From Streptomyces sp. WM6386 (GTDB taxonomy: Bacteria > Actinomycetota > Actinomycetes > Streptomycetales > Streptomycetaceae): DNA of 64,000 bases. The translations under genes were made by a program, and so were the position numbers. The stretch lies in contig NZ_JXTE01000013.1 of NCBI RefSeq assembly GCF_000972385.1, forward strand, positions 62,001 to 126,000. The letters run 5' to 3'. Numbering within the stretch: the stretch's first letter is position 1; every line of letters starts with the position of its first letter. Below are positions 43,939 to 52,425 of the stretch, piece by piece. The notes beneath the pieces were generated by a model. It worked only from the letters and a program-made list of their open reading frames with translations, searched no databases and had not been told where the DNA came from.

Positions 43939-44592
43939 ATGCAATCGACAAGCGATCCGCGCGTCCGAGACCGTCCGGAGGTCGTCTCCCGGCAGGACGC
44001 TCTCTCCGACGCCTCGGTCGTCGAGCGGTCCTGGGAGGAGCCCGATGCCTTCGAGATCCTCTTCCACCGCTACGCCGACGACATCCACCGCTATGTGGCA
44101 CGACGGCTCGGCGCCGAGGTCGCCGACGATCTGATGGCCGAGACCTTCGTCGTCGCGTTCCAGCAGCGCCGCCGCTACGACCTGTCCCGGCCGCAGGCCC
44201 GCCCGTGGCTGTACGGGATCGTCACCAACCTCGTCGGCCAGCACCGGCGTGCCGAGGCGCGGCGGTTGAGGGCGTTCTCGCGCGTCGCCTCGACGGGGAG
44301 CGGCGACGGCGGCGATGCGCTGGCCGACCGGGTCGTGGCGAGGGTCGGCGCCGAGCACTCCCGCGCCCAACTGGCCGCTGCCCTCGCGAAGTTGCCCGCA
44401 CGGTATCGGGACGTGCTGCTGGTGATCGCCTGGGGCGATCTCGACTACGCCGAGGCCGCGGAGGCTCTCGGCATCCCGGTGGGCACGGTGCGCTCACGGC
44501 TCAGCCGGGCGCGGACCAGGCTGCGCGACGCACTGGGAGGGGCGGACCCCACAGCCCTTCACGAGGAGACAGAGGAGACCGATCGTGGATGA
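43939..44592 (+). CDS. ECF-type RNA polymerase sigma factor
   Basis: Sigma-70 family factor of 217 residues. Region 2: FEILFHRYADDIHRYVARRLGAEVADDLMAETFVVAFQ...PWLYGIVTNLVGQHRRAE (about 35-105). Region 4: LAALAKLPARYRDVLLVIAWGDLDYAEAAEALGIPVGTVRSRLSRARTRLRDAL (about 150-200). It recruits polymerase to special promoters. The start at ATG 43939 is the first that gives a normal N-terminus. The next gene begins within its last codons, so they form a sigma factor/membrane-partner pair. Confidence 0.95.
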   Translation: MQSTSDPRVRDRPEVVSRQDALSDASVVERSWEEPDAFEILFHRYADDIHRYVARRLGAEVADDLMAETFVVAFQQRRRYDLSRPQARPWLYGIVTNLVGQHRRAEARRLRAFSRVASTGSGDGGDALADRVVARVGAEHSRAQLAAALAKLPARYRDVLLVIAWGDLDYAEAAEALGIPVGTVRSRLSRARTRLRDALGGADPTALHEETEETDRG

Positions 44593-45526
44593 CCTGACCG
44601 CAGTGCGCGAGTTCGAGGCCGACGTGGCCCCGCTCACCGACGACGCCCGTAGCGCCGCCCGTGTCCGACTGCGGCGCGCCATCATCCAGGAGGGGCGCCC
44701 GGGCGCGCTGTCACGGCGGCTGATGCTCAGGGCCGCGGTGGTCGGGACCGCCACGGCGGCGGTCGCCGGTGGCGTGGTCGTCGCCGGCCGGCGCGAGGAC
44801 GGCGGGGGCACGGACGCCTCGCGGATGGCGCCGCTGAGCGCGGCCGAGCTGCTGCACAAGGCCGCGGTGCGATCCCGTGCCGACAGCGCCGGGACGCCGA
44901 TTCCGCGCGACGACCAGTACGTGTACACCAAGACGTACATCACCCGGACCTTTGTGAAGGGCGGGAAGCGCAGGACCTGGACGGACCAGAGCTGGATGTC
45001 CGTGGACGGCTCCAAGCCCTCCAGGCGCCAGGAGTACGGCAAGGTCCACCACGATCCTCCCCTGGGCAAGCACGACGTGATGTGGCCGCCGACCGAGTAC
45101 GCCAAGCTGGCGAAGTGGCCGACGGACCCGGACGAGCTCCTCGAGAGGCTGCGGATGGGGGCCCAGGACGGCCAGGACCGCCGGGACCGCACGGCGTTCG
45201 TGAACGCCGTCCAGTTCTTCGTGGTCCCGCGGATCATGCCGCCCGGGCTGGAGGCGGCCACGTTCGAGGCGGTCGCGCGGATCCCCGGCATCCGGATCGA
45301 TCGTGAGGCGGTGGACGGCCTCGGCCGCAAGGGAGTGGCCGTCTCCTACCCGAAGTTCGACTTCGCGTTCATCTTCGACGCGACCGACTACACGTACCTG
45401 GGGCTGCGTCTGAAGGGGAGCACCGCGGACGTGGTCGACGGGAAGTTCAGGCATCGCGACTGGTACCACGAGATGCGTGCCCGGGAGGCGTTGGGCGTCG
45501 TGGACCGCATCGGTCAGCGCCCCTAG
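44585..45526 (+). CDS. CU044_5270-family membrane-anchored partner of sigma factor
   Basis: A 313-residue protein with a cytoplasmic N-terminus of ~45 residues, one membrane segment (about 48-70) and an extracytoplasmic domain. The N-terminal pattern EFEADVAPLTDDARSAARVRLRRAI and the later DDQYVYTKTYI / WMSVDG...  motifs match the CU044_5270 family found next to ECF sigma factors in actinobacteria (as I remember it). GTG 44585 overlaps the sigma gene by eight bases. It probably senses the cell surface and restrains the sigma factor, by analogy with anti-sigma proteins; not demonstrated. Confidence 0.85.
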   Translation: MDDLTAVREFEADVAPLTDDARSAARVRLRRAIIQEGRPGALSRRLMLRAAVVGTATAAVAGGVVVAGRREDGGGTDASRMAPLSAAELLHKAAVRSRADSAGTPIPRDDQYVYTKTYITRTFVKGGKRRTWTDQSWMSVDGSKPSRRQEYGKVHHDPPLGKHDVMWPPTEYAKLAKWPTDPDELLERLRMGAQDGQDRRDRTAFVNAVQFFVVPRIMPPGLEAATFEAVARIPGIRIDREAVDGLGRKGVAVSYPKFDFAFIFDATDYTYLGLRLKGSTADVVDGKFRHRDWYHEMRAREALGVVDRIGQRP

Positions 45527-45547
45527 TACTTCAGCCGGTGGCTTGAC

Positions 45548-45563
45548 CTCAAGTCCAGTTGAG
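45548..45563. promoter_or_regulatory. Palindrome in a promoter with long spacer
   Basis: CTCAA-N6-TTGAG lies just after a possible -35 (TTGACC at 45544-45549) upstream of the winged-helix gene at 45617. The layout, a palindrome between -35 and -10 (TACGGT near 45568-45573), is that used by MerR-type activators. The adjacent gene is MarR-like, so which protein binds is unclear. Confidence 0.4.
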
Positions 45564-45616
45564 TTTCTACGGTCGGTCTCGTCGAACTGGCTCGGACAAC
45601 GACAGGGGTTTCGGCC

Positions 45617-46075
45617 ATGGAGTACTCGCACAGCGACAGCGACCTGATCAAACAGCCCATCGGCTACTGGAGTTGGGCGGCCTACAAGGCCGTCGTCGCC
45701 CGCACCCGGGCCGCCCTCGCCGGGATCGGCACCACCCAGCCGCAGTGGTGGGCCCTGGCGCAGGTCGCGGGCGCCGACACCGTCAAGACCCGTGACGAAG
45801 TGTCCCGCCTCCTTCGGAACTATCTCGACACCGGCCCGGAAACCATGGAGTCGGAGATCGACACGATCATCGCCCGGGGCTGGATCACCGAGGATGCCCA
45901 GGGACGCCTGGGCATCACGGCTGAGGGCAGGGCGTTCCACGACAAGGCCGCAGCCCTTCAGAGCGAGCTCTGGGCGGAACGGCACGCGGGTATCACCGAC
46001 GAGGAGTACCTGACCGCCCTCAAGGTGTTGCAGCGGTTCATCCACAACACGGGTGGGCAAGCCTGGCACCACTAG
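45617..46075 (+). CDS. MarR-like winged-helix regulator
   Basis: A 152-residue winged-helix protein. The start MEYSHSDSDLIKQPIGYWSWAAYKAVVARTR is followed by a helix-turn-helix with TRDEVSRLLRNYLDTGP...IDTIIARGWI and the wing TEDAQGRLGITAEGRAFH. The order and length fit MarR-type repressors, though the recognition helix is unusual. ATG 45617 is the first start. A palindromic promoter lies 54-69 bases upstream. Ligand and targets unknown. It is convergent with the chitosanase gene. Confidence 0.82.
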   Translation: MEYSHSDSDLIKQPIGYWSWAAYKAVVARTRAALAGIGTTQPQWWALAQVAGADTVKTRDEVSRLLRNYLDTGPETMESEIDTIIARGWITEDAQGRLGITAEGRAFHDKAAALQSELWAERHAGITDEEYLTALKVLQRFIHNTGGQAWHH

Positions 46076-46076
46076 T

Positions 46077-46097
46077 GTCCCGGCGGTGCCTCGGGAC
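46077..46097. terminator. Small hairpin between convergent genes
   Basis: GTCCCG at 46077-46082 pairs with CGGGAC at 46092-46097 around a nine-base loop. It sits in the 24-base gap between the winged-helix gene and the chitosanase gene, and may terminate both. Short stem, so moderate support. Confidence 0.5.
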
Positions 46098-46099
46098 GG

Positions 46100-46918
46100 T
46101 CAGTCGATGTGGTAACTGTCCCCGTAGACCTGCCAGTCCAGCGGCGGGTTCAGGTCCAGGTTGCCCGCGCGCAGGAAGACCCGCTGGGCCGTGTCGACGC
46201 GGCTGGTGTCGCTGTGGGCCTCCTCCTGCTTCATGGCCCACACCCGCGCGTCCAGGAAGGCATGCAGGTAGGTGACCTCGTCGCCGCCCTGGGCCGGGGG
46301 CCGGGCCCGGTTCAGGGCGCGCTTTCGGATGTTGCGGAAGCTGGTCGGGTCGGTGCCGTCGCCGTGCATCACGATGGCGTCGTAGTAGGCGAACTGGCCC
46401 AGCACGCGCAGCCCGTCGGCCTTGCCCTGGCCTACGGCCGGGTCGAAGTACACGCGGTCGCGCTCGTCGTTCTGCGCCTGCCGGAACGCCTGGTCCTGGG
46501 CGGCCCGGCGCCAGTCCCGGGGAAAGTTCGGGTCGAGTCCGGCGTGCGAGTCGGTGCCGTCGACCCGGCGGAGAGCCGGCAGGTAGGGGGCGAGGACGTT
46601 CCCGGGGCGGCGGTCGGCGTAGAGCTCGACGAGGTCGAGCATGTCGCCGGTGCCGGAGCAGAAGCCGATGATGCCGGCGGTGTAGCCGCGGCCGTCGCCG
46701 ATGTCCTCGATGTACTGGTACTGCGCCTTCCAGTCGAGCGAGGAGTTCTCCGCGCTCGACACCAGCTGCATGGCGATCTCCTTCTTCGCCGGGTCGTCGA
46801 GTCCCGTCGCGGTCGCGCAGACCGCGGCGGCTCGGGAGGTGAGCAGGGGTCCTGTCGCGAGGGACGCGCCGATCAGAGTGAGGACGGTGCGGCGCGACGC
46901 GTGCGTGGGGTGTTTCAC
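46100..46918 (-). CDS. csn: GH46 chitosanase, Tat-exported
   Basis: Secreted endo-chitosanase of 272 residues, which hydrolyses chitosan outside the cell. The Tat signal has the twin-arginine pattern SRRTVLTLIGASLATGP, with cleavage near residue 32. The mature start (AATGLDDPAKKEIAMQL-like) leads to the catalytic Glu57 in SSAENSS and Asp75 in DIGDGRGYT; their 18-residue spacing equals Glu22/Asp40 of the N174 enzyme. FCSGTGDM and VEDPTSF-like GDGTDPTSFRNIR are further family motifs. GTG 46918 has GGAG six bases upstream. A 23-bp near-palindrome lies about 50 bases upstream. Confidence 0.95.
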   Translation of the reverse strand: MKHPTHASRRTVLTLIGASLATGPLLTSRAAAVCATATGLDDPAKKEIAMQLVSSAENSSLDWKAQYQYIEDIGDGRGYTAGIIGFCSGTGDMLDLVELYADRRPGNVLAPYLPALRRVDGTDSHAGLDPNFPRDWRRAAQDQAFRQAQNDERDRVYFDPAVGQGKADGLRVLGQFAYYDAIVMHGDGTDPTSFRNIRKRALNRARPPAQGGDEVTYLHAFLDARVWAMKQEEAHSDTSRVDTAQRVFLRAGNLDLNPPLDWQVYGDSYHID

Positions 46919-46966
46919 GGCGGCTCCAAAGGGAGGTGGGGGGTGGGGAGTTGGCCGTACGTGAGA

Positions 46967-46989
46967 CTGATAGGAAGGTTTACTATCAG
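46967..46989. promoter_or_regulatory. 23-bp near-palindrome upstream of chitosanase
   Basis: CTGATA at 46967-46972 pairs exactly with TATCAG at 46984-46989, and the inner bases (GGAAG versus TTTAC around one central base) extend symmetry to 11-base arms with two mismatches. Chitosanase genes in Streptomyces are controlled by a ROK-type repressor, CsnR, through a palindrome before the promoter (established), and this is the likely counterpart. No csnR gene is nearby. Confidence 0.6.
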
Positions 46990-47051
46990 AGCTGCGGCGC
47001 AATGAACACCCGTCGCGTCAAAGGTTCGTACCTATGAACAAGGTGTGCCGG

Positions 47052-49730
47052 TTACGGCAGCGGCTGCTCCGCCCAGATGACCTTGCCCTCGGGTGTGTAC
47101 CGCGTGCCCCAGCGCTCGGCGAGCTGCGCGACGAGGAACAGGCCGCGGCCGCCCTCGTCCGTCATCGCCGCGTAGCGCAGATGGGGCGAGGTGCTGCTGC
47201 TGTCGAAGACCTCGCAGATCAGGCTGCGGTCACGCAGCACCCGGACGCGGATGGGCTCACCGCCGTACCGGATCGCGTTGGTCACCAGCTCGCTCAGGAT
47301 CAGCTCGGTGGCGAACTCCAGCTCCTCGAGCCCCCATCGGGACAGCTGCCGGGTGACATCGGCGCGCACCCGCGCGACGGCAGCCGGGTCGGACGGCACG
47401 TCCCACTCGGCGACCTGGTCCGCGCCGAGCGCCCGGGTACGTGCCACGATCAGGGCGATGTCGTCGCTCGCCCTGGAGGTGAGCCGGGAGTCGAGCACGG
47501 TCCGGCAGGTGTCCTCCGGCGAGTCACCGGCCTGCTCCAGGGCGGCCCGCAGGAGTTCCAGACCTACGTCGATGTCCCGCTCCCGGTCCTCGACCAGCCC
47601 GTCCGTGTAGAGCACGAGGCGGCTGCCCTCGGCCAGTTCGAGGTCGGCCGTCTCGAACGGCAGACCGCCAAGACCCAGCGGGGGACCGGCGGGCACGTCC
47701 GGGAACTCCACGCTGCCGTCGGGGTGGATCAGGGCGGGCGGCGGGTGTCCGGCGCGGGCGACGGTGCAGCGCCGGGAGACCGGGTCGTAGACGGCGTACA
47801 GACAGGTCGCTCCGGTGACCGGGGCGCTGTCGCCGTCCTGGGTCTCGTCCTGGTCGATGCGGCCGACCAGTTCGTCCAGCAGGACCAGCAGTTCGTCGGG
47901 CGGGAGGTCGAGGGTGGAGAAGTTGTGGACCGCGGTGCGCAGCCGGCCCATCGTCGCCGCCGCGTGCAGTCCGTGGCCGACGACGTCCCCGACGATCAGC
48001 GCCACGCGCGCGCCGGACAGCGGCAGGACGTCGAACCAGTCGCCGCCCACACCCGCCTGCGCGGGGAGGTAGCGGTAGGCGATGTCGAGGGCGTTCTGCT
48101 CGGGCAGGTTGCGCGGCAGCAGACTGCGTTGCAGCGTCACCGCCATGGTGTGCTCGCGGGTGTAGCGGCGGGCGTTGTCGATGGAGACCGCGGCCCGGGC
48201 CACCAGCTCCTCCGCCAGGGCGAGTTCGTCGGTGTCGAAGGGCTCGGGCTTCTCCGAGCGCCAGAAGTTGACCACACCCAGGACCAGGGCGCCCGCGCGC
48301 AGCGGCACCGCGATCAGCGAGTGGATGCCGAATTCCAGGACCTGCGCGGTGCGTTCGAGATCCTGGGCCCGCCAGCCCGGGGACTCGGCCAGGCGCGCTT
48401 CGAGGACCGCCTGCCCGGAGTGCAGTGCGCGGATCTGCGGCGAGGACGCGACCAGCCGCATCCGGTCGCCCACGGAGTGGAGGGGAGGGTCCTTGCGGAT
48501 CCCGCTGCACGCCGTGCGGCGCAGATCGGTGCCCGAATCCGGCTGCCCGCCGCTCAGTACGGCGTCGAACAGGTCCACGGTGACGAAGTCCGCGAACCGG
48601 GGCACGGCCAGCTCGGCCAGTTCCTCGGCGGTCCGGGTCACGTCCAGGCTGGTGCCGATGCCCACCCCGGCGTCGTACAGCATGTTCAGGCGCTCGCGTG
48701 CCGTCTCGGCCCGGCCGGACAGGGCCCGCAGTTCCGTCGAGTCGCGCAGCGTCGCCACGCTGCCGGCCGGGCCGCCCTCCAGGTCCGTGAGCCGCTGGTT
48801 GACGGCCAGCAGCCGGTCGCCGACCAGGTGCACCTCGTCCGTGGCGACCCGCCCCGAGGCCAGCAGGTCGGCAGTGTCCGCCGGAAGGCCGAGTTCGAGG
48901 ACGTGCCGGCCCTCGGCGTCGGCGGGCAGATGGAGCAGCCGCACAGCCTCGTCGTTGGCGAGCAGCAGCACGCCCTCGCCGCTCACGATGAGCACGCCCT
49001 CGCGTACGGCGTGCAGCACGGCGTCGTGATGCTCGTACATCTTGGTCATCTCGTGCGGTCCCAGACCGTGTGTCTGGCGCCGCAGGCGCCGGCTGACCAG
49101 GGCCGTGCCCGCTGTGGCCAGGGCGAGGCCGCCCGCCGCGGCGCCCAGCAGGAGCGGCATCTGCTGGTCCGCGTTACCGCCCACGTGCTCGGTGGTGATG
49201 CCGGCCGACACCAGGCCCACGACCTTCCCGTCGGGCGCCTTGATCGGTACGACGGCCTGCACCAGCCGGCCGATGGTTCCGTCGATCTCCTCCGTCACGA
49301 CCTGCCCCGCCAGTGCGGGGGCCAGGGTGCCGACGAACTTCTTCCCGATGCGGTCCGGCTTGGGATGCGTGTAGCGGGTCCCGTCGGTGTTCAGGACCAC
49401 GATGAAGTCCACCCCGGTCGCCTTGCGCGCCGCCTCGGCCCGCGGCTGCAGGACCGCTGTGGGATCGGGGGCATCGAGGGCCTCGCGGGTGCCCGGCGCG
49501 TTGGCGAACGCCTCGGCGACCGCGACCGAACGGTTGCGGGCCTCGGTCGTGCTGTCGTGCCGCACCTGCAGCACCAGCGCCACCACCGCGGCCACGACCA
49601 GCAGCAGTACGATCACGACCTGCGATACGAACACCTGTCCGGCTACGCTGCGTCCGCCCAGCGCCGACCGGGCTTCGGCGACTCGCCCGCGCCGCGACCG
49701 GCCTGCGTCACGCTGCGAGAGTCGGGCCAT
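47052..49730 (-). CDS. Multidomain sensor: PAS, GAF, SpoIIE phosphatase and RsbW-like kinase
   Basis: An 892-residue membrane-anchored regulator of stress sigma factors. Order: TM1 (about 32-54), an extracellular Cache-like domain (55-190, FIVVLNTDGTRYTHPKPDRIGKKF), TM2 (about 197-216), PAS (~230-325), GAF (~345-510), SpoIIE/PP2C domain (~530-750: GVGGDWFDVLPL, VGDVVGHGLHAAATMG, ARAGHPPPAL, SDDIALIVAR) and a C-terminal HATPase/RsbW-like domain (~770-892: ELEFATELILSELVTNAIRYGG). One polypeptide can thus phosphorylate and dephosphorylate anti-sigma antagonists in response to outside and inside signals. 72 bases separate it from the next minus-strand SpoIIE gene. Confidence 0.93.
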   Translation of the reverse strand: MARLSQRDAGRSRRGRVAEARSALGGRSVAGQVFVSQVVIVLLLVVAAVVALVLQVRHDSTTEARNRSVAVAEAFANAPGTREALDAPDPTAVLQPRAEAARKATGVDFIVVLNTDGTRYTHPKPDRIGKKFVGTLAPALAGQVVTEEIDGTIGRLVQAVVPIKAPDGKVVGLVSAGITTEHVGGNADQQMPLLLGAAAGGLALATAGTALVSRRLRRQTHGLGPHEMTKMYEHHDAVLHAVREGVLIVSGEGVLLLANDEAVRLLHLPADAEGRHVLELGLPADTADLLASGRVATDEVHLVGDRLLAVNQRLTDLEGGPAGSVATLRDSTELRALSGRAETARERLNMLYDAGVGIGTSLDVTRTAEELAELAVPRFADFVTVDLFDAVLSGGQPDSGTDLRRTACSGIRKDPPLHSVGDRMRLVASSPQIRALHSGQAVLEARLAESPGWRAQDLERTAQVLEFGIHSLIAVPLRAGALVLGVVNFWRSEKPEPFDTDELALAEELVARAAVSIDNARRYTREHTMAVTLQRSLLPRNLPEQNALDIAYRYLPAQAGVGGDWFDVLPLSGARVALIVGDVVGHGLHAAATMGRLRTAVHNFSTLDLPPDELLVLLDELVGRIDQDETQDGDSAPVTGATCLYAVYDPVSRRCTVARAGHPPPALIHPDGSVEFPDVPAGPPLGLGGLPFETADLELAEGSRLVLYTDGLVEDRERDIDVGLELLRAALEQAGDSPEDTCRTVLDSRLTSRASDDIALIVARTRALGADQVAEWDVPSDPAAVARVRADVTRQLSRWGLEELEFATELILSELVTNAIRYGGEPIRVRVLRDRSLICEVFDSSSTSPHLRYAAMTDEGGRGLFLVAQLAERWGTRYTPEGKVIWAEQPLP

Positions 49731-49802
49731 GTGCCATGTCTACACTGCACGGCCCCATGAGGCGAGAGGCGTCACACACCGTGACAGAACCGCTACGGCG
49801 CC

Positions 49803-52262
49803 TCACCGCTGTCGCCTCCGGGTGGCGAGCAACAGAGCGATGTCGTCGGGCCGGTCGGCGGCGTGCCGGGCCGCCGCGGTGAGCCAGTCGGCCACACCCG
49901 CCAGACGTGCCGTGGGGGCTCCGGCGCGGGCGAGGGCCACGCGCAGCGCGCTGATGCCGTCGTCGATGTCGATGCCCGGCCGCTCGACCAGACCGTCGGT
50001 GTAGAGCGCCAGGACGGCGCCCGGCTCGATCCGCAACTCCGTGACCGGGTAACGGGCGCCCGGGTCCACCCCGAGCACGACGCCGCCGGGCAGGTCGAGG
50101 ACGCGGGTGCTGCCGTCGGGGTTGCGCAGCAGGGGCGGTGGGTGTCCCGCGCGGGCCACCCGGGCGAGCCCGGTGACCGGGTCCAGACGGATGTAGCAGC
50201 AACTGGCGAACTGACCGGGGTCGAGGTCGATGAGGAGATGGTTCGTGCCGCTCATCACCTCGTCGGGCGGCCGGTCGCCGAGCGCGAACGCCCGCACCGC
50301 GCTGCGCAGTTGGCCCATCGTCGCGGCGGCCTGCACGCCGTGTCCCTGGACGTCCCCGATGACCAGGGCCAGACCGTCGCCCGCCTCGACGACGTCGTAC
50401 CAGTCCCCGCCCACCTCCATGCCCTGGGTGCCGGGCAGATAGCGGCCCGCCGTCTCCACCAGCGGATGGTCCGTCAGACGGCGGGGGAGCAGCGCCTGTT
50501 GGAGACCGCGGGCGAGTGCGGCCTCGCTCTCGTAGCGCCGTGCCTTGTCCATCGCGTGGGCGATCAGCCCGGTGAGCGCGGTGAGGACCGAGCGTTCCTC
50601 GCCGGTGAAGGTCCGGGGGCGGTCGAAGCCCAGGATGCAGGAGCCGACCGGACGCCCCGAGGCGATCAGCGGCAGGAAGGCACGGGCGCCCTCCGTCGCG
50701 TCCAGCGGGATGCCCGGGTAGGCGTCGGTGAGTTGCTGCATCGAGTCGAAGAACAGGGGCTTGCCGGTGGTGAGCGTCTCCACGCCGGGCAGATGCGTGT
50801 CGAGCCCCACGCCGTCGAACGGCGCGAGGAAGCCCGGCGGGAAGCCGGACTCCCACGCCAGGTACAGATGCCGGTCCTGGAGGAGGTAGATCGCCAGCCG
50901 GCGACCCCCGAACACGGGCAGCAGCTCCTTCATGACCACGGCCGACACCTGACGGGCGGTGACCGCCTCGGTCAGCGCGATGGCCAGCACGATCGGGCGG
51001 TACAGCGGCGCCAGCGACGACGTACCCGTCTTGGCGGCCTCGAAGGTGTCGGCGGAGTCCGGCATCCGGCTCGTCGGCTGAACCGTGCAGGTCAGCACGT
51101 CCGGACCGGGGTAGACCGACAGTGCGAGCCAGTCGCCCTCGTAGGCGTCGTCCACGTCGGGTGGCCGCCGCACATGGAGATGCACCGGCTCGGGCGACAG
51201 CAGGGCGCTGCGCAGATGGTCCTCGAAGTCCGGCTGGGCCAGCCAGGGCACGCCGTCCCACAGCGGGTGGCCCAGGAGTACGTCCCGCGGCCGGCGCAGC
51301 AGCTGTGCGGCGCGGGGATTCGCGTAGGTGACCAGCCCCAGCCGGTCCAGGCAGAACACGCCCTCCGGCAGCAGATCGGCGGCGGCGTCGGCCGCCGAAC
51401 CGGGGCCGGGATCGAGGACGAAACCCCTGACGGGCCGAGCGCCGGACGCGGTTGAGGAGGTCTCGGGGGTCCAGAACTCCATGAGCCGCAGCCCGCCGTC
51501 CGCGGCCCGCACATACAGCGGCAGCGACGGGGTGCTCGCGGCGGTCTCCCGCAGTGCGGCGAGCACATGCTGGGTGTCGTCGGGGGCCACGGCGCGGGCC
51601 AGCGCCTCGACCGTGCCGCCGAACTCCGTGGGGGCCACGCCCAGCAGGGCATGCAGATGCGCGTCCGCGGTGACCACACCGGTCGCCGGATCCCAGGCGA
51701 ACCGTCCGAGCCGTCCCGCCGATGCATGCGCGGTCGGCGGCCGCACGCACATCGGCTCACCGTCCCAGGCGACCGGGTCGGTGTCCCGCAGATCCTCCAG
51801 ACGGCGGGCCAGAACCTCAGCCACCCGCGCCACCCGTTCCCGCTCGGCCAGCACCTCGGTGGCGTCCGCGGCGGTAGGGCGCAGCACGGTCAGTACGCCG
51901 AAGGTCGTGGACGTGCCCACGACCGGTACGTACAGCGATCCGAACTGGAACGGCAGACCGGCCGCGAACTGGGGGTAACGGCGCATGGTCTCCGTGGCGT
52001 TCGGCAGCACGACCTGCACCCCGAGCCGGTAGGCGTCCGCGACGGGGAACGGACGGTCGGCGTGCAGCCGCCACCATGGCCGGAACAAGGGTCCCGGGAG
52101 CCCGGCGAGCACCGCGAGGCGCAGCATCCCGGGGGTGCTCGAACGCAGGTAGACGCCGCCGGCGTGACCACCGCCCGCGCCGATCGCCTCCGTCGAGGCG
52201 TCGATCAGCAGCGCGGCCAGCCGTCCCGGCGTCCGGTGCGCGTCCTCGCCGCTCCCAGTCAT
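49803..52262 (-). CDS. GAF/PAS-SpoIIE phosphatase
   Basis: A soluble phosphatase of 819 residues. The first ~170 residues form a GAF-like domain (GVYLRSSTPGMLRLAVLAGLPG), then two PAS-like domains (~185-290 and 310-400), a second GAF (~430-570, IYLLQDRHLYLAWESGFPPGF) and the SpoIIE/PP2C domain (~590-819: VGGDWYDVVEAGDG, IGDVQGHGVQAAATMGQLRSAV, ARAGHPPPLLRNPDG, DDIALLLA). There is no kinase domain. ATG 52262 is chosen because residues encoded upstream are unlike the family. It is upstream of the larger sensor and probably co-transcribed with it. Confidence 0.92.
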   Translation of the reverse strand: MTGSGEDAHRTPGRLAALLIDASTEAIGAGGGHAGGVYLRSSTPGMLRLAVLAGLPGPLFRPWWRLHADRPFPVADAYRLGVQVVLPNATETMRRYPQFAAGLPFQFGSLYVPVVGTSTTFGVLTVLRPTAADATEVLAERERVARVAEVLARRLEDLRDTDPVAWDGEPMCVRPPTAHASAGRLGRFAWDPATGVVTADAHLHALLGVAPTEFGGTVEALARAVAPDDTQHVLAALRETAASTPSLPLYVRAADGGLRLMEFWTPETSSTASGARPVRGFVLDPGPGSAADAAADLLPEGVFCLDRLGLVTYANPRAAQLLRRPRDVLLGHPLWDGVPWLAQPDFEDHLRSALLSPEPVHLHVRRPPDVDDAYEGDWLALSVYPGPDVLTCTVQPTSRMPDSADTFEAAKTGTSSLAPLYRPIVLAIALTEAVTARQVSAVVMKELLPVFGGRRLAIYLLQDRHLYLAWESGFPPGFLAPFDGVGLDTHLPGVETLTTGKPLFFDSMQQLTDAYPGIPLDATEGARAFLPLIASGRPVGSCILGFDRPRTFTGEERSVLTALTGLIAHAMDKARRYESEAALARGLQQALLPRRLTDHPLVETAGRYLPGTQGMEVGGDWYDVVEAGDGLALVIGDVQGHGVQAAATMGQLRSAVRAFALGDRPPDEVMSGTNHLLIDLDPGQFASCCYIRLDPVTGLARVARAGHPPPLLRNPDGSTRVLDLPGGVVLGVDPGARYPVTELRIEPGAVLALYTDGLVERPGIDIDDGISALRVALARAGAPTARLAGVADWLTAAARHAADRPDDIALLLATRRRQR

Positions 52263-52425
52263 CGGCCTGCCTCGTCCCTGCGCCGCCCCACGGGCGACAC
52301 AGCAAGAATGCGCCACGAGGTGCCTGCGGCGCATCCGGGTGGGGCAGATGTGACGGAAGCCGGGCGGGGGGCCGGGTGCCCCCCACGGTCGGGTGGTACG
52401 AAGACCCGGGCGCAGGGCGCAGGGC

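Noticed and set aside
47034..49760. Long plus-strand open frame (908 codons)
   Set aside because: It is antisense to the SpoIIE sensor gene, whose domains are certain; the frame has low-complexity Arg/Gly/Gln composition typical of GC-rich shadow frames.
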